Shown: one piece after another, positions 29,943 through 31,270 of the stretch | Numbering within the stretch: position 1 is the stretch's first letter | Layout: each line of letters starts with the position of its first letter | Source: a virus | Direction: 5' to 3' (one strand) | IMG/VR virus record: IMGVR_UViG_3300042518_000672 | Location: 1-31,270 of that record | Length of the DNA: 31,270 nt | Program-made: the position numbers and the translations under genes | The notes under the pieces: generated by a model | Database searches by the model: none | What the model saw: only the letters and a program-made list of their open reading frames with translations | What the model was told of the DNA's origin: nothing

Positions 29943-30446
29943 ATGGGTATTCCAATCGGAGCATTTGCAGGCCCTAACCTGTTGAGCGTCGAGCAAAACA
30001 CGCAGGGCGGAATCTCGGTCCCGCCTTCGTTTGAGCTTGGCACAACTTCCCCTCTGTCTGATGGCGGGCACTGCATCTACGTCAAGGCGCTGTCTGAACT
30101 GTCTCAGTTCGCGGCCTGTGCCGTGTACGCGAACGGTACGGCGCAGATGCTGACGACGACCATTGCGGCAACCTGCAAGCGCGTGGCGTGGGCGCAAGCC
30201 TCCGTCCCGTCTGGCTGGTTCGCGTGGTTGCAGTCGGGCGGCAATTTCAAGGGCAACCTTGCGGCGAACTGCGACGACAACGTGCCGCTGTACACCACGG
30301 CAACTGCTGGCGTGCTGGATGACGCGACGGTGTCGGGTGGCCTGATCGGTGGCGTTATCAACACCGTGACGATCTCCAACGCTACCGCAGTGACGCTGCT
30401 CGGGGCCTTTGCTCCGTTCATCGTGACGGGCGCGACTCCGGCCTAA
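29943..30446 (+). CDS. Head decoration / cement protein candidate
   Basis: A 167-residue beta-rich protein encoded 15 bases after the capsid gene. It has LGTTSPLSDGGHCIYVKALS, RVAWAQASVPSGWFAWLQSG and NCDDNVPLYTTATAGVLDDA segments that match small proteins often found directly downstream of phage capsid genes, thought to stabilise heads. No signal peptide or membrane segment. The stop shares a base with the next ATG (TAATG). The role is inferred from position and pattern. Confidence 0.72.
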   Translation: MGIPIGAFAGPNLLSVEQNTQGGISVPPSFELGTTSPLSDGGHCIYVKALSELSQFAACAVYANGTAQMLTTTIAATCKRVAWAQASVPSGWFAWLQSGGNFKGNLAANCDDNVPLYTTATAGVLDDATVSGGLIGGVINTVTISNATAVTLLGAFAPFIVTGATPA

Positions 30447-31228
30447 TGCAGCAAGTTACCTACCGCGACATCGCCAATGTTTGCAAGGCGGTGGACGCGG
30501 ATCAGCGGGCCAACGTGCAATCTGCGTTGGCTCGCAATCTGCCGGAGTTTCAACCGGCGTTGTTCGGGCACGACGGTACGTTCGTAGTAGTAGGTAGCGG
30601 ACCGTCGATGCCTCTCTATCTCGACGACATCAGGCAGGAACGCGAGCGGGGTCGGCCTATCGTGGCGATCAAGGGCGCGCATGACTGGCTGGTGTCTAAC
30701 GGCATCGAACCGGATGTGTTCGTGTGCGTCGATCCTCGCGACCGACGCAACGGCATTCAGCGGAAGAACGCGCGAACGCTGTACATGATTGCCTCCCGCT
30801 GTGATCCGGTGATGTTCGATCATCTTGCCGACTGCAAGGTGATGGTGTGGCACTCCTGGAGCGAAGGCGAAGACCTTCCGGAGTTGGTCCCGCATACGCG
30901 AATCGGCGGCGGATCAACTTCCGGCCTGCGTGCCATCAACATCGGGCACTGCATGGGGTTTCGGAAGTTCGTCCTTTATGGCTTCGACTCGTGTCTCGCA
31001 GAGGACGGCAAGACCAAGCGATTTACGGGCGAGGAAGCCCCGAAGGACGCCGTCATGGACCTCGTCATTGGCGGCAGGCGGTTCCTCTGCAATGCTGCCC
31101 TTGCCATGCAGGCGAGCGAGTTCCAGGAGCTTTACAAGGTCATGCCGGGTATTACGATGGATGTGAAGGGCGACGGCGCCATAGCTGCCATCATCGCCGA
31201 ACGGAGGAAACGAGGCTTGCCCGCTTGA
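30446..31228 (+). CDS. DUF115 / MptE-like protein
   Basis: A 260-residue protein with the nucleotide-binding-like motif VVVGSGPSM (47-55) followed by DDIRQERERGRPIVAIKGAHDW, DVFVCVDPRDRR, GGGSTSGLRAINIGHCMGFR and VLYGFDSCL, the pattern of the DUF115 family. The family includes 6-hydroxymethylpterin diphosphokinase-like enzymes and Maf proteins involved in bacterial flagellin glycosylation. Its position behind the decoration gene suggests a modification enzyme for a virion or host surface, but its substrate is unknown. Its stop overlaps a TTG start for the next gene. Confidence 0.78.
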   Translation: MQQVTYRDIANVCKAVDADQRANVQSALARNLPEFQPALFGHDGTFVVVGSGPSMPLYLDDIRQERERGRPIVAIKGAHDWLVSNGIEPDVFVCVDPRDRRNGIQRKNARTLYMIASRCDPVMFDHLADCKVMVWHSWSEGEDLPELVPHTRIGGGSTSGLRAINIGHCMGFRKFVLYGFDSCLAEDGKTKRFTGEEAPKDAVMDLVIGGRRFLCNAALAMQASEFQELYKVMPGITMDVKGDGAIAAIIAERRKRGLPA

Positions 31229-31270
31229 ACGTATTGTGGACGCATGGCGGAGGTGCAGATATGGCCTCCT
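31225..31270 (+). CDS. N-terminal start of the next gene, truncated by the window
   Basis: Fifteen codons from a TTG at 31225, overlapping the preceding stop (TTGA), read LNVLWTHGGGADMAS with no stop before the right edge. An aligned GG...GGA motif near the start is consistent with glycosyltransferase-like N-termini, which begin with a short beta strand and a Gly-rich loop. The evidence is thin, and the rest of the gene lies beyond the window. Confidence 0.4.
   Translation, partial: MNVLWTHGGGADMAS

Noticed and set aside
28812-30197. 461-codon open frame antisense to the capsid genes
   Set aside because: It is His/Arg-rich without domain signature and covers the well supported capsid and decoration genes.

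Overview
The window is most of the genome of a temperate tailed phage with podovirus-like gene content (internal ejection-type protein, short structural module, no tape-measure gene visible). The base composition is GC-rich over most of its length. The gene families (P4-type integrase, ERF and YqaJ recombination pair, Cro/CII-like regulators, M15 endolysin) suggest a betaproteobacterial host such as Burkholderia, Bordetella or a relative. The host assignment is inference from gene style only.

Layout. (1) 1-4614, plus strand: the 3' end of an ejection-type virion protein, a terminator, a tail fibre gene, then a lysis cassette (membrane coiled-coil protein, M15 endolysin, holin candidate, an unknown, and an Rz spanin with Rz1 embedded in another frame). 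(2) 4615-6081: a non-coding stretch with two pairs of 12-bp repeats (probable attP) and the integrase. (3) 6035-13268, minus strand: a tightly packed early operon read right to left. It holds small accessory proteins, ERF annealing protein, YqaJ exonuclease, an SNF2-like helicase, an SPPF-type amino-methyltransferase, an AlpA-like DNA-binding protein and a C5 cytosine methyltransferase. A second long reading frame with its own recognisable motifs lies inside the last gene. (4) 13269-13377: a divergent control region with a perfect GTCAAC-N11-GTTGAC palindrome. (5) 13378-18431, plus strand: Cro-like and CII-like regulators, a DnaB_N/RepA-type helicase, an iteron array that is probably the replication origin, a run of small overlapping genes, a PD-(D/E)XK nuclease and a Q-like antiterminator. 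(6) 18376-18502: a near-consensus promoter followed by a terminator, arranged like lambda pR'-tR'. (7) 18520-31270, plus strand: terminase subunits, a compositionally foreign three-gene tailspike-like module, portal, small structural proteins, terminator, scaffold, major capsid, decoration candidate, a DUF115/MptE-like protein and the first codons of the next gene.

The integrase and the probable attP lie between the lysis and early genes without interruption. The sequence therefore reads as a virion, circular or excised phage genome and not as an integrated prophage with chromosomal flanks. Logic of the cycle: early left and right operons diverge from the palindrome; the right operon makes the replication helicase and, at its end, the Q-like protein; that protein would let polymerase from the 18376 promoter pass the 18473 terminator and read the late genes.

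Gene starts were often moved inward from the longest open frame using ribosome binding sites and 4-base stop/start overlaps. No stretch of more than about 300 bases lacks a gene; the longest gaps are the attP region (4615-4818) and the iteron region (15807-16038). I saw no rRNA, tRNA, CRISPR array, insertion sequence or reverse transcriptase.
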